A stretch of 64,000 nt of DNA. Source: JBGSUZ01 sp964404895. GTDB taxonomy: Bacteria > Bacillota > Clostridia > Peptostreptococcales > Acidaminobacteraceae. The number at the start of each line of letters is the position of its first letter. Position 1 is the first letter of the stretch. Positions 42,753-51,479 of this stretch are shown one piece after another. Below the pieces are notes generated by a model. It saw only the letters and a program-made list of their open reading frames with translations, was not told where the DNA came from and did no database searches. The stretch lies in NCBI GenBank assembly GCA_964404895.1, contig CAYOLV010000002.1:124001-188000 (forward strand). Direction: 5' to 3'. The position numbers were made by a program, and so were the translations under genes.

Positions 42753-43664
42753 TTATTTCGCTCTGCGCAAATGGTTTTTAATGTAATGAGTGCTGTTGAT
42801 AATTTCTCTAGTCGTATCAATGCGGTTCATGGTGTAAAGGTGTATGCCGTCTATCCCCCATGAGTAAAGGTCAATGATCTGCTCAATGGCGTAAGCGGTG
42901 CCTGCTTGCTTCAGGGCAAATTCGTCTGACTCATAACGTTCTAAAATTCTTTTAAATTTCGATGGAAGACTGCACCCAGACAGTTCTGTGATTCTTGCTA
43001 TTTGGTTTTTATTCAGCACGGGTAAAATACCTGCAATAATTGGAACATTGATATTATTCCGTCTCAACTTATTGAAGTATTCATAAAACATATCGTTGTC
43101 TAGAAAAAGCTGAGTCACAAGAAAATCTACCCCTAGATCCACTTTTTCTTTAATATAGAGAATATCCATTTCCGGGCTTGGTGACTCTAAATGTCCTTCT
43201 GGGTAACAAGCTGCCCCTACACTGAAGCCCTCTCTTCCTTTCACATGACCCACTAAATCTTTTGCAAAGCTGTAGTCTGAGCATTGAAGGGCTTTAGACT
43301 TGCCTTTTTCTTTACCATTCTGACTTGCCGCGGGTTTGTCCCCTCTAAGCGCCAATACATTTTTTACTTCAAGCGCTTCCAGCCGATCAAGGGTTTCATC
43401 GATTTCAGTTTTAGTGGTTCCCACGCAAGTCAAATGTGCTAAAGCCTCTTTATGATGATGATTTTTGATATAAGAAGCCATTTCAACCGTATTGCCTTTA
43501 TTCGTCCCAAGGGCTCCGTAGGTCACGCTGATAAAATCTGGGTTCAAGTCCACCAACCCGTCAATGGCTCTGTAGACCACTGAAACGTCTGACTCAGGCT
43601 TAGGCGGGAAAATTTCAAAGGAGAGGATGGGCTTTTTTTCTTCAAACAAATTTTTAATAGACAT
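42753..43664 (-). CDS. metF: Methylenetetrahydrofolate reductase
   Basis: This 303-residue flavoprotein has a TIM-barrel fold and reduces 5,10-methylene-THF to 5-methyl-THF for methionine synthesis. The opening PILSFEIFPPKPESD, the folate/FAD region LAHLTCVGTTKTEIDETL, RGDKPA and FLVTQLFLDNDMFYEYF are typical. It follows a NIL-domain ferredoxin by nine bases in an operon under a SAM-I riboswitch, so its role in methionine supply is clear. The clostridial form lacks the NADH-linked context of the E. coli enzyme; a ferredoxin partner is suggested by the gene pair. AGGAGG precedes the start. Confidence 0.94.
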   Translation of the reverse strand: MSIKNLFEEKKPILSFEIFPPKPESDVSVVYRAIDGLVDLNPDFISVTYGALGTNKGNTVEMASYIKNHHHKEALAHLTCVGTTKTEIDETLDRLEALEVKNVLALRGDKPAASQNGKEKGKSKALQCSDYSFAKDLVGHVKGREGFSVGAACYPEGHLESPSPEMDILYIKEKVDLGVDFLVTQLFLDNDMFYEYFNKLRRNNINVPIIAGILPVLNKNQIARITELSGCSLPSKFKRILERYESDEFALKQAGTAYAIEQIIDLYSWGIDGIHLYTMNRIDTTREIINSTHYIKNHLRRAK

Positions 43665-43673
43665 ACAAACCTC

Positions 43674-44129
43674 CTAAACTTCTCTAATAGCTTCTACGGG
43701 ACAAACTGCAATGCATCGGTCGCAGGATACACACTTGTAGGGATCAAATTGGAGTTCTTTTCCGATTGCCTCATCTTTCGCCTCATTTAGAGAGCTGTTT
43801 TCCACTTTTCCTCCCCTAGAGTTTTCCAGCGTTAAAGCCCCTGTAGGGCAAGCTTCACAACACTCGCCACAGTTATTGCAGCGGTCTTTACTAATTTCTA
43901 ACAAACTCTGTCTAATTTCTGTAGAAACCTCATTGTCACTGAGATAATTCATAAAGGCGCTGATTTCCGATGAACTGCCTTCTACTTCAGCAAAAATACG
44001 ACCATTCATTTGACCGTTAATACTGGCTTTTAAAATATTGAGAACCACATCGCTTTTCTTAATGGCTTCTGACAGGATGGGTCTTCTAACGTTATTCGAA
44101 TGGTATTCAATCAATAATTTAGTTTTCAT
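43674..44129 (-). CDS. NIL-domain 2[4Fe-4S] ferredoxin
   Basis: This protein of about 151 residues has an N-terminal NIL domain, a ferredoxin-like ligand-binding fold found in methionine transporters (about residues 1-75). Two cluster motifs follow, CNNCGECCEACP and CVSCDRCIAVCP, the second closing with the usual distal cysteine pattern of bacterial ferredoxins. ATG codons at 44135, 44132 and 44129 all follow AAGGAG; 44129 has the best spacing. It heads an operon with metF downstream of a SAM-I riboswitch. It could feed electrons to MetF or take part in homocysteine formation, as related NIL ferredoxins do in methanogens. Both ideas are inference. Confidence 0.85.
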   Translation of the reverse strand: MKTKLLIEYHSNNVRRPILSEAIKKSDVVLNILKASINGQMNGRIFAEVEGSSSEISAFMNYLSDNEVSTEIRQSLLEISKDRCNNCGECCEACPTGALTLENSRGGKVENSSLNEAKDEAIGKELQFDPYKCVSCDRCIAVCPVEAIREV

Positions 44130-44187
44130 CATCATTCTCCTTATTATGCTATATTTTCTATTTTGTGGCTTTCAAAGAAAAGAAAAT

Positions 44188-44208
44188 AGCGCCCAAAATT
44201 TGAGCGCT
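44188..44208 (-). repeat. Second small hairpin in the SAM-riboswitch leader
   Basis: The stem AGCGC/GCGCT encloses an 11-base loop and is followed on the minus strand by ATTTTCTTTTC. It lies between the riboswitch terminator and the NIL-ferredoxin start and might act as a weak second terminator. Confidence 0.4.
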
Positions 44209-44214
44209 TTTCAT

Positions 44215-44352
44215 AAAAAAAGCTCTCCCCGAAGGAAGAGCTAAATATTTTAGCGAATCTCATCTTCCGGTTTACACCGCTGGATTTAGCACCTTGCTTT
44301 CGCAGGTTGCCGGACGTCATAGGGCCAAGTCCCTCAGTCACTCTTGATAAGA
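44215..44352 (-). promoter_or_regulatory. SAM-I riboswitch (S-box) with terminator
   Basis: The aptamer at about 44256-44352 carries the S-box signatures CTCTTATCAAGAG, GAGGGAC, GACGTCCGGCAACC, GGTGCTAAATCC and GATGAGA in order. The expression platform is the terminator AGCTCTTCC-TTCGG-GGAGAGCT, ending in seven T at 44215-44221, with GCTAAAATATTTAGC as a possible antiterminator segment. When SAM is plentiful the NIL-ferredoxin/metF operon should be off. Confidence 0.97.
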
Positions 44353-44373
44353 GATATTAAATTCTTAAATCAT

Positions 44374-44401
44374 ATTTTAACAAGTTTGAAGCTTATGTCA
44401 A
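44374..44401 (-). promoter_or_regulatory. Promoter of the SAM-riboswitch operon
   Basis: The -35 is TTGACA (44396-44401) and the -10 is TAAAAT (44374-44379) with a 16-base spacer. The predicted start lies about 15 bases before the aptamer. Confidence 0.7.
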
Positions 44402-44468
44402 GGATTTTTTTATTTCAGCCTATAAGGTCTGTTTGTTTACTGAACCCCAAAACATTTTCTGTCATTAT

Positions 44469-45527
44469 CTATTTGTACTGCTTGTGAATATATGCCGAAG
44501 TCCACAGATTAAGCAGTGCGCCGTATTCTACATTAAATTTCACAGCGTCGCCAACTTTATATTTGCCTGCAGCTTTTGTGAAGTCCATGAGCAGATGGTC
44601 ACTGCTGGCACCAATAATTTCAATGGCTTCGTCGTGAGGAATCAATGCCGATGGGTTTACATCTTGCTTGCCAATGGCTAAAATGGCTCTAAGCATTCTG
44701 CCTTTGTCTTCAAATGTAGGGTGATTTCCAAAAGCGTCCATGCCAATAGTACCCTTAGGAAGCGAGTCTTTTTCCTTAAGTTCGATGATCTCTGCTTCAA
44801 GGGTGAAGACATCCGTATGAGTACCTTCAATCACGTCACCAAAGGCTGTTTCTCTTCCTAATACAACGGCTTCCCCAAGTCTGAGCAAGTTTACTTCAGG
44901 TGGCATGCCGCCCTTGTCTAACAAGTAAAGGCTGCTGGAATTGCCTCCTGAGATATACTGAAGCTTAATGCCAAATTTATTCTCGGCTTCTTTGGCAAGG
45001 GTCACCAATTGACCTAAATTGTCAGCGTCAGGCATAACACCGCCGTAACAAGTTAAGTTCACGCCAAGACCTGCAATTTCAAGACCTGCAAGTTTTAATA
45101 CCTCTTCAAAGAGTTCCATTAAGTTTTCTGGAAGGACCCCTTCACGAAGGTCTCCTAAATCTACCATTAACATGACTTTGTGCTTTTTACCTTGAGCCAC
45201 TGCCGCTTCTGAAAGGGCTTTCAATGTCACAAGTTCAGAATTTAAGCTGATGTCCACAAACTGAACTACTTTTGCCGCTTCTGAAATCATAGGCAAGCGG
45301 AGCAAAACTTTTTCCGCTTTAATGTCTTTAAGCTTTTCTAAATTAGAAACACGGGAATCCGCAAGCATAGTAACCCCTGCGTCTACCATGGCTTGAGCGA
45401 GTTTGACATCGCCACAAAAAACTTTGGTGACGGTCATGATTTGAATGCCATGTTCTTGACATTTATCTTTTAAAAATTGGGTGTTATGCTTCAATTTATT
45501 TAAGTCTGTTACTAAAGCTGGGTACAT
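44469..45527 (-). CDS. orr: Ornithine racemase
   Basis: This 352-residue fold-type III PLP enzyme interconverts L- and D-ornithine. The alanine-racemase-like barrel begins MYPALVTDLNKLKHNT, and the PLP lysine is K35 in VTKVFCGD. SGGNSSSLY and the C-terminal VGDAVKFNVEYGALL region are also present. It is the last gene of the ornithine operon and provides the D-isomer for OraSE. The GAGGAGG site and the 13-base gap to the GlmL-like gene upstream show co-transcription. No convincing terminator was seen in the 67 bases after the stop. Confidence 0.92.
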   Translation of the reverse strand: MYPALVTDLNKLKHNTQFLKDKCQEHGIQIMTVTKVFCGDVKLAQAMVDAGVTMLADSRVSNLEKLKDIKAEKVLLRLPMISEAAKVVQFVDISLNSELVTLKALSEAAVAQGKKHKVMLMVDLGDLREGVLPENLMELFEEVLKLAGLEIAGLGVNLTCYGGVMPDADNLGQLVTLAKEAENKFGIKLQYISGGNSSSLYLLDKGGMPPEVNLLRLGEAVVLGRETAFGDVIEGTHTDVFTLEAEIIELKEKDSLPKGTIGMDAFGNHPTFEDKGRMLRAILAIGKQDVNPSALIPHDEAIEIIGASSDHLLMDFTKAAGKYKVGDAVKFNVEYGALLNLWTSAYIHKQYK

Positions 45528-45540
45528 GAGTTGCCTCCTC

Positions 45541-46911
45541 TTAATCGATTTTGAGACTTTTTTTCATAAGAGCTAGTGCTGCCTCGGGATATTCCTTTGA
45601 AAGAACCCCTAAGGAAGCCATGATGTAATCATTGTCTACCAGAATAACAGCTTCTGCATTGGGCAGAAGTTTGTGCCCTTTGTTGCTGCGGGCAATGGCT
45701 TTCATAATCTCTACCCGATTTGGAAGACGTGTCAATGCACCACCTGTTCCAACGATGTATTTGATCCCTGTTAAGTCTTTGCCTTCTGCCATAGTCTTCT
45801 TGCCTGAACCGCCAAACAGGTCTCTAAAGCCCCCTGCGTGTCTGTCACAAGATAAAACGACAGCTTCTTTAGTCATGCGTTCCACAAATTTAAGCTGCAA
45901 ATCCGTCACAGGAATGGGAACGTGCTCTTCGATCAGCTGATCCAATTGTTCTTCTGTAATTTGTAAATCTCTCATCATTTTTTCTCTACCTATGAGCTCA
46001 ACCACATTTCTCATATTGACGTAAACCCCAAGATCCCCTTCAACGGTTCTTTTCGCTGCAGGTTCAGGGCTGATCAAGATGCGGTTGATTTCTTCAGAGC
46101 CATCAGTCACCGAATGAATATCTGTGGTCGCACCCCCTACGTCGATGGTCATTAAATCCCCAAGTTCATTTTTAAGGAGTTTCGAAGCTTCCATAACCGC
46201 GCCTGGGGTTGGAATAATAGGGCCATTGACCAAGTCTCTCACATGGCTCATGCCTGGGGCATGGACAATATGCTCTTCAAAGACGTCTTGAATGACTTTT
46301 CTTGTAGGTTCAACATTTAAAATATCTATTTTCGGATAAACATTTTCTACTATATAGAGTAAATGAGTCTTCCCTGCTTCTTCAAAAATGTCTTTTACAT
46401 CGTCGTGATTGACAATATTCCCAGCGTAGATGACAGGTACTTCTAAATCTAATTTTGCAATGAGTTCAGCATTGTGCAGAGCTGTATCGCTTTCGCCATA
46501 GTCCACCCCGCCAGCTACCAAAATAATATTAGGCTTAATCTCCATAATATGCTTTAAATCAGACTTTCTCAGTTTCCCAGCCGTTACATGGTGAATGTTG
46601 GCGCCTGCGCCAAGAGCTGCCTCTTTAGCCGCTTTAGCCGTCATGTCATAGACCAGTCCATGAACGGTCATTTTAAGTCCACCAGCGGCGGAACTGGTTG
46701 CTAATAGTTCATCATAGGTGATACTGTCAACACCCAGCGTATTTTTCAAATCCTCAATAGCGCTATTGAGACCGATTCTCACATCGCCTTCAACCACACT
46801 GGTAGGTGCCTGTCCTTGTCCGACAAATGTAGGGTCTGTGTCTAAGTCTTTAAAAGCGTTCACAACAGTTGTTGTACTTCCAATCTCTGCTACCAGCACA
46901 TGAAATTTCAT
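45541..46911 (-). CDS. GlmL/MutL-family protein, probable ornithine mutase chaperone
   Basis: This 456-residue protein of the ASKHA fold is of the GlmL/MutL type. The ATPase loops are LVAEIGSTTTVVNAF near residue 5, DIGGATTDIHSV-like (here DVGGATTDIHSV) and GTGGALTRL. In glutamate mutase operons GlmL lies between the two mutase subunits and is thought to help maintain the B12 enzyme. Here it lies between oraE and orr, so it probably serves OraSE. The ATG at 46911 is chosen because the protein then starts in register with its family and GAAGG lies upstream. A reading from 46965 is unlikely. Confidence 0.85.
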   Translation of the reverse strand: MKFHVLVAEIGSTTTVVNAFKDLDTDPTFVGQGQAPTSVVEGDVRIGLNSAIEDLKNTLGVDSITYDELLATSSAAGGLKMTVHGLVYDMTAKAAKEAALGAGANIHHVTAGKLRKSDLKHIMEIKPNIILVAGGVDYGESDTALHNAELIAKLDLEVPVIYAGNIVNHDDVKDIFEEAGKTHLLYIVENVYPKIDILNVEPTRKVIQDVFEEHIVHAPGMSHVRDLVNGPIIPTPGAVMEASKLLKNELGDLMTIDVGGATTDIHSVTDGSEEINRILISPEPAAKRTVEGDLGVYVNMRNVVELIGREKMMRDLQITEEQLDQLIEEHVPIPVTDLQLKFVERMTKEAVVLSCDRHAGGFRDLFGGSGKKTMAEGKDLTGIKYIVGTGGALTRLPNRVEIMKAIARSNKGHKLLPNAEAVILVDNDYIMASLGVLSKEYPEAALALMKKSLKID

Positions 46912-46984
46912 AATAGGCCTACCTTCTCCAAAGTCAAAATGGGTGCCCATTGGCACCCATTTCAATCTATTCTAATTGAATTGA

Positions 46985-49192
46985 TTAACCAAGGATTTCT
47001 CTTCTGCGTTTTACCATAGCTGTCGCAACGTTGATACCGTGGCTTCCTCTGCCGAAACCTTCGTCCATGCCGTTCTTTCTAGCGATTTCAGGTGTAACCT
47101 GAGTACCGCCTGCACAGATAACGATACGATCTCTGATGCCTTTTTCAATCGCATAATCGTGAAGTTTCTTCATATTTTTGTAGTGGACATCATCGTGTGA
47201 AATGATGGTTGAAGCAAGGATACAGTCAGCTTTTAACTCAATCGCTGCATCTACAAGTTTTTCAACTGGTACAGATGTACCAAGGTACTCTACTTCAATA
47301 CCCCATTTTTCAATACCGCCGTGTTTGATGTCGATAATTTCTCTAAGACCAACTGAATGCTCATCTTCGCCAACTGTACCAGCAACAACCATCATCGGTC
47401 TAGCTTCTACATCTGCTCTGAGTTCGTCATCTGTTAAGATTTCTGGCTCTGGCGGAATGACCAATTTGTCCATATCTAACTCGAAGCCAAGGACACCTTT
47501 AACTTGTACTCTTGTACCTTCTGTTGGATGCATGATTTCTGAGTGAATAACCTCTGGATCTTGCATGTTCATTTTCTTAGCGAATTCAATAGCTGCAAAT
47601 TCAGCTTTACGCTTAGAAGTTGGTAAGAACACTTCCATTGTTACCACGCCATCGCCTAACCATTGAACTTCAGGTTTGATGATGCTTGAATTTCTGTATT
47701 TTTTAGACTCTTCCATTCTGACTTTAACGCAATCTGTATCGTCGAGTTCGTCGATGAATACAATTTTGTTAGCATCTTCAAAAGTACAGCCACCAATTAA
47801 TTTTGATGGATTAGTTTTAGCTGATGGGTCGTATTGCTCAACGTTGTTGTAACCGTAGTGAGCTGTTACTGGAGCCATGTAGTCGTCTTCTCTTTTGAAG
47901 ACTTTACCAGCGCCAACGCCACCATCGATTTTACGGGCAATACCGTCGCCGTTTCTTTCAGGGTATTTTCCTGAGTCAACGAAGAAGCCTTTTTCTACTG
48001 CTTCGAAATAACCACCAGATTCGATGATTTCTTCTAAGTACAATACAGCTCTTTCTTTAAGATCACGAGTGTTTTCAGCTAAGAAACCATCTTTTTTAAG
48101 TTCAACCATTTCCATAAGCCCGTCAAGACCTGCAAATGTTTGTTTAGCTGTGTCACAAGCTTCGATGTTGTACATATGCCAAGGCACGTTTCTGCCTTCA
48201 TCTGGTGTGATAGTCGATTGAATATCTGCACTTGTAAGTTTAGAAATGAACATGTTGAGAACGTGAGTTACAGTCGCTTCTCTGTTTGAAGAAGTGATGT
48301 ATTTTGTATTCATTTGAGCTCTCATTCTGTAGCCGTCAAAGAAATCTCTAAGAGCGACTGCATAGGGGAGGTCAAGTTTCATACAAGGGGCTGGAGCTGA
48401 TGTTGGAGGCACTGTCGACAAACAGATGTTTGATTTTTTCATGCCCACTTTTTCGGAGTATTTAGAGTTGATTGCATGTTGAACCATGAGTTCAGGCATT
48501 ACTTTCCAAGCTTCTCTAGCTGTAGCGTTGGCGTTATGAGCACCATCGATTTGAGCCATGTCTGCCCATGCCATCATTGTCTTAGATTCAGCTGCGTCAA
48601 CAAATGAACGAATCATGTTAACGTTTCTGTAAAGAACGTTGTATTGTGGATCTTGGTGAGCACCGTTAACGCCTTCTTCTGCGAACATAACCGCAATATC
48701 AGGACCAGCCGCACCAGAAACGTATGAATGGTAATTGATTGGTCTGCCCACTTCATCTTCAATCATATCAAGAGCTTTTCTATGAGCTCTTACTTGCTTT
48801 CTAGTGATTGGAATACCACCAGTACCTTGTGGCGTTCCTTCGATCAAGCCATCGAAGTGGGATTGACCTGCTGTACGGATAACCATAATATGGTCAGCAC
48901 CGTGCCAAGCAGCCATTCTCATGCGACGGATATCGTCTTCAAATCTACCAGAAGCGATTTCAGTTGTAATGGTGTTGTCTGGTTGTGGGTCTAAGTTGTT
49001 GAAATATTGGAGGTCACATGGAATGCCGATACCGTTTTTAAGTGGTTCAGACATATCACTGAATTCGAAAGGTCCGATTTTTTGATTAGGAACAGGTTTT
49101 CTCCAAGTCCAGCCACGTCTCTTAGGTCTGTAGCTTTCAAGGTCTTTTAGTACTTCTTCAACGTCTATCATCTTATCGAGTTCAAGATTCAT
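46985..49192 (-). CDS. oraE: D-ornithine 4,5-aminomutase, large subunit
   Basis: This 735-residue adenosylcobalamin- and PLP-dependent subunit carries the active site. It is a TIM barrel (about residues 1-590) followed by a Rossmann-type B12 domain. The base-off motif is EDEHSVG with His612 as the cobalt ligand, and the candidate PLP lysine is K623 in IDIKHGG. These are 11 residues apart, as in the Clostridium sticklandii enzyme (H618/K629, from my knowledge). It moves the 5-amino group of D-ornithine to C4, giving 2,4-diaminopentanoate. Its ATG overlaps the oraS stop (TAATG), so the two subunits are translated together. Confidence 0.97.
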   Translation of the reverse strand: MNLELDKMIDVEEVLKDLESYRPKRRGWTWRKPVPNQKIGPFEFSDMSEPLKNGIGIPCDLQYFNNLDPQPDNTITTEIASGRFEDDIRRMRMAAWHGADHIMVIRTAGQSHFDGLIEGTPQGTGGIPITRKQVRAHRKALDMIEDEVGRPINYHSYVSGAAGPDIAVMFAEEGVNGAHQDPQYNVLYRNVNMIRSFVDAAESKTMMAWADMAQIDGAHNANATAREAWKVMPELMVQHAINSKYSEKVGMKKSNICLSTVPPTSAPAPCMKLDLPYAVALRDFFDGYRMRAQMNTKYITSSNREATVTHVLNMFISKLTSADIQSTITPDEGRNVPWHMYNIEACDTAKQTFAGLDGLMEMVELKKDGFLAENTRDLKERAVLYLEEIIESGGYFEAVEKGFFVDSGKYPERNGDGIARKIDGGVGAGKVFKREDDYMAPVTAHYGYNNVEQYDPSAKTNPSKLIGGCTFEDANKIVFIDELDDTDCVKVRMEESKKYRNSSIIKPEVQWLGDGVVTMEVFLPTSKRKAEFAAIEFAKKMNMQDPEVIHSEIMHPTEGTRVQVKGVLGFELDMDKLVIPPEPEILTDDELRADVEARPMMVVAGTVGEDEHSVGLREIIDIKHGGIEKWGIEVEYLGTSVPVEKLVDAAIELKADCILASTIISHDDVHYKNMKKLHDYAIEKGIRDRIVICAGGTQVTPEIARKNGMDEGFGRGSHGINVATAMVKRRREILG

Positions 49193-49569
49193 TATTTGTT
49201 ACCTCCCTTGAAGAGTGTGATCGCGTCATCCCAGTGTTTGCCTTCGATAAGCTCAATACCCGCTTGTCTAAGTGGAATGTTTTTTTCTTTTGAAATCTTA
49301 TAAACCACATGACCAACACCATGACCGATTAAATTGTGGTCAATTGCAGCATTAACAAGGGGTTGTGCTTCTAAACTAGAGAAGCCCATTCTGAGAAGAA
49401 CTGCTCTTTCAATGGATGGTGAAGTGTGTGTTCTTGCAAGCTCTAAAAGTGGATCTACAACTTGCTCAGTCAAATTCCAAAATCTTTCTTTCAGTTGCGC
49501 ATCTGTCATATCAGCCAAATGGGCACGTCTTTGTTGAAAGTCATCTTCTCTTTTTAATGAACCTTTCAT
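49192..49569 (-). CDS. oraS: D-ornithine 4,5-aminomutase, small subunit
   Basis: This 125-residue small subunit forms an alpha2beta2 enzyme with OraE. The stretch KREDDFQQRRAHLADMTDAQLKERFW and the C-terminal EGKHWDDAITLF are characteristic. Its role is structural, helping to hold the barrel domain and the cofactors. The start at 49569 has GGAGGT upstream. The gap to ortB is 61 bases, without a terminator. One-base overlap with oraE gives coupled translation and equal dosage. Confidence 0.95.
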   Translation of the reverse strand: MKGSLKREDDFQQRRAHLADMTDAQLKERFWNLTEQVVDPLLELARTHTSPSIERAVLLRMGFSSLEAQPLVNAAIDHNLIGHGVGHVVYKISKEKNIPLRQAGIELIEGKHWDDAITLFKGGNK

Positions 49570-49630
49570 GTAAATACCTCCATTATTTTTTCTTTTTTAT
49601 AGGATTTACTTTCTCATTTAAAATTTCAAA

Positions 49631-51049
49631 TTAAAATGCGATTCCAAGTTTAGTCAGTTCATTTTTAACAAAGGCTTCATTGGAATTTGATTCTGCGATT
49701 AAGAAGGCCATGCCCGTTTCACTAACCTTTTCAACAGGTCTGTGAGCCACTGCGTTTTTAATGCAAGATTTTTTCAACTTGTCCATGTCTAAGTCAACAG
49801 CTTTGATAAAGCTTGGGTCTTTTGGCAAAATAATGTTTTTGCCAGGGACTTCTTCTCTAGGATTGCCAATGATAATTTCAATTCCTCTTTCTCTTGCGAA
49901 AGACAATTGAGATTGTGGCAATTTTCCAGCACCAGTGTATTCTGTCTCTTGGACAACGATGATTTGGTCTTGATCCATTTCTTGGGCAATGCTGAATGCC
50001 GCAGCCAGAGCTGTATTCCCTGCTGGACCTCTTTCCATGCCTTCGATTTGAGCAAGTGCTTCCGTCATGTAGAAGACTTCCCCTTGGGCAATCGTCACAT
50101 AACGATCCATGTATCTGAGAGGTCTAGCCGCAGAACGAGGAACGTCTGAACGGTCTGGATATGTTGTAAACGGTACGCCAAATCCAGTATGACCTGTTGT
50201 GAAAGCTTTTTTATTGAATTGACCATCTGAAGCCATGTGTAACCCTTCAAGACTAACACTTGCCGCAACAATTTTAGTATTGAGAGCACCGGCTTTGATC
50301 ATGCCTCTAGCCGTTCCTGTTAAGTTACCGCCACCTGCATTGGTACAAACCACTACGTCAGGGTCTTTGCCAACTCTTTCTCTCATTTGAATGGCCAGCT
50401 CGTAACCTAAAGTTTCAACCCCAGCAATACCAAATGGTGTATAGAGTGATGCATTGAAGTACCCTGTTTCTTCAAGAAGTTGAAGGAAGGTATAGAAAAG
50501 TTCTGGCCCAACAGACAACTGAATAACTTCAGCACCAAGCGCCTCACATTTTCTAGCTTTTTCAACGATTTCTGGTTGACCAATACCTTTTGAGTCGAAA
50601 CATTCTTGAACCACGATACATTTAAGACCTTGCATAGCCGCTTGAGAAGCCACTGCCGCTCCGTAGTTGCCGCTAGTTGCTGCAATAACGCCTTTGTAGC
50701 CTAATTTTTTTGCGTGATAGACAGCCGTAGCCGCACGTCTTTCTTTGAAACTGCCTGAAGGATTGCCTGCTTCATCTTTAATAAAGATTCTAGCGCCTTT
50801 TCCTGCTGGAGCATACTTTCTAGCCAAAGCTGTCAAGTTTTTAAGTTCAAAGATAGGTGTATTGCCTACACTGAATTCCCCTTGAATCTTTTGAATTTCT
50901 TCAAGGGTATAGCCTGTTTCTTTCATCATTTTTTCATAGTCAAAGCCAACGCCTTCATATTCGAAATCGTTGTAATCAATGCCTACAGCATTTTTAACAA
51001 TTTCGCTTTTTCTGGCGATAACCCCTTGATACGACATATCTTTACTCAT
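49631..51049 (-). CDS. ortB: 2-Amino-4-oxopentanoate thiolase, beta subunit
   Basis: This 472-residue PLP enzyme of fold type II (threonine synthase-like) cleaves 2-amino-4-oxopentanoate with CoA to acetyl-CoA and alanine, together with OrtA. The PLP lysine is in NPSGSFKERRAA, and the phosphate-binding loop is TNAGGGNLTG. The ATG at 51049 is preferred, with GGAGGTG eight bases upstream; the reading from 51151 runs inside ortA. It overlaps ortA by eight bases, which couples the two subunits. Confidence 0.95.
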   Translation of the reverse strand: MSKDMSYQGVIARKSEIVKNAVGIDYNDFEYEGVGFDYEKMMKETGYTLEEIQKIQGEFSVGNTPIFELKNLTALARKYAPAGKGARIFIKDEAGNPSGSFKERRAATAVYHAKKLGYKGVIAATSGNYGAAVASQAAMQGLKCIVVQECFDSKGIGQPEIVEKARKCEALGAEVIQLSVGPELFYTFLQLLEETGYFNASLYTPFGIAGVETLGYELAIQMRERVGKDPDVVVCTNAGGGNLTGTARGMIKAGALNTKIVAASVSLEGLHMASDGQFNKKAFTTGHTGFGVPFTTYPDRSDVPRSAARPLRYMDRYVTIAQGEVFYMTEALAQIEGMERGPAGNTALAAAFSIAQEMDQDQIIVVQETEYTGAGKLPQSQLSFARERGIEIIIGNPREEVPGKNIILPKDPSFIKAVDLDMDKLKKSCIKNAVAHRPVEKVSETGMAFLIAESNSNEAFVKNELTKLGIAF

Positions 51050-51347
51050 TGGCTTCACCTCCGAAGAGAATTTCTCTGAGTTGAAGACCAATTTGGTGAA
51101 GTTCTGGTACGAACTTGCCAAATGAATGGGAATAAGAAGGTTCCACTTCAACCAAAGTACCTTCTACAATTCTATTGTTGACTGTTTTCACAGTGACTTT
51201 CTGTCCAATTTCTCCGTCTGTTTGCAAAAATCCTTTAACCCAAGTTTCTAACGGTACTTTTTTTGTATCATCAGGAACTTGTGGCGCTCTTTGTTCAGAG
51301 GTCAAAACCACATTGTGGATTTTTACCCAATCACCTATTTTAGCCAT
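51042..51347 (-). CDS. ortA: 2-Amino-4-oxopentanoate thiolase, alpha subunit
   Basis: This 101-residue small subunit of the AKP thiolase begins AKIGDWVKIHNVVL and has an SH3-like stretch, IGQKVTVKTVNNRIVEGTLVEVEPSYSHSFG-like, ending in FVPELHQIG (positions 50-85). The ATG at 51347 follows GTAGGTG. It precedes ortB, as in Clostridium sticklandii. A 133-base gap with a stem-loop lies between the ord stop and this gene. Confidence 0.92.
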   Translation of the reverse strand: MAKIGDWVKIHNVVLTSEQRAPQVPDDTKKVPLETWVKGFLQTDGEIGQKVTVKTVNNRIVEGTLVEVEPSYSHSFGKFVPELHQIGLQLREILFGGEANE

Positions 51348-51428
51348 AAGACACCTACTTTCTAACATAAATATGTTTCAGGGCATAGGGGCCCTTCATC
51401 ATATCATTCGCAATGGGACTGGACCACA

Positions 51429-51455
51429 GTCGGTTATAGCATCACTACAACCGAC
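51429..51455 (-). repeat. Stem-loop between ord and ortA
   Basis: A 7-bp stem GTCGGTT/AACCGAC with a 13-base loop carries an inner TAG/CTA extension. No T-run follows on the minus strand. It may set the relative level of ord against ortAB by processing or partial termination; this is inference. Confidence 0.55.
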
Positions 51456-51479
51456 GTCTTTTGATCCATTTAAAATTAA

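Noticed and set aside
44144..44341. 65-residue minus-strand open frame upstream of the NIL-ferredoxin gene
   Set aside because: It runs through the SAM-I riboswitch and its terminator. The apparent protein is a translation of structured RNA.
51369..51479. Cobalamin riboswitch in the ornithine operon
   Set aside because: The gap has a stem-loop but no B12-box signature, and the operon's promoter region has none either.
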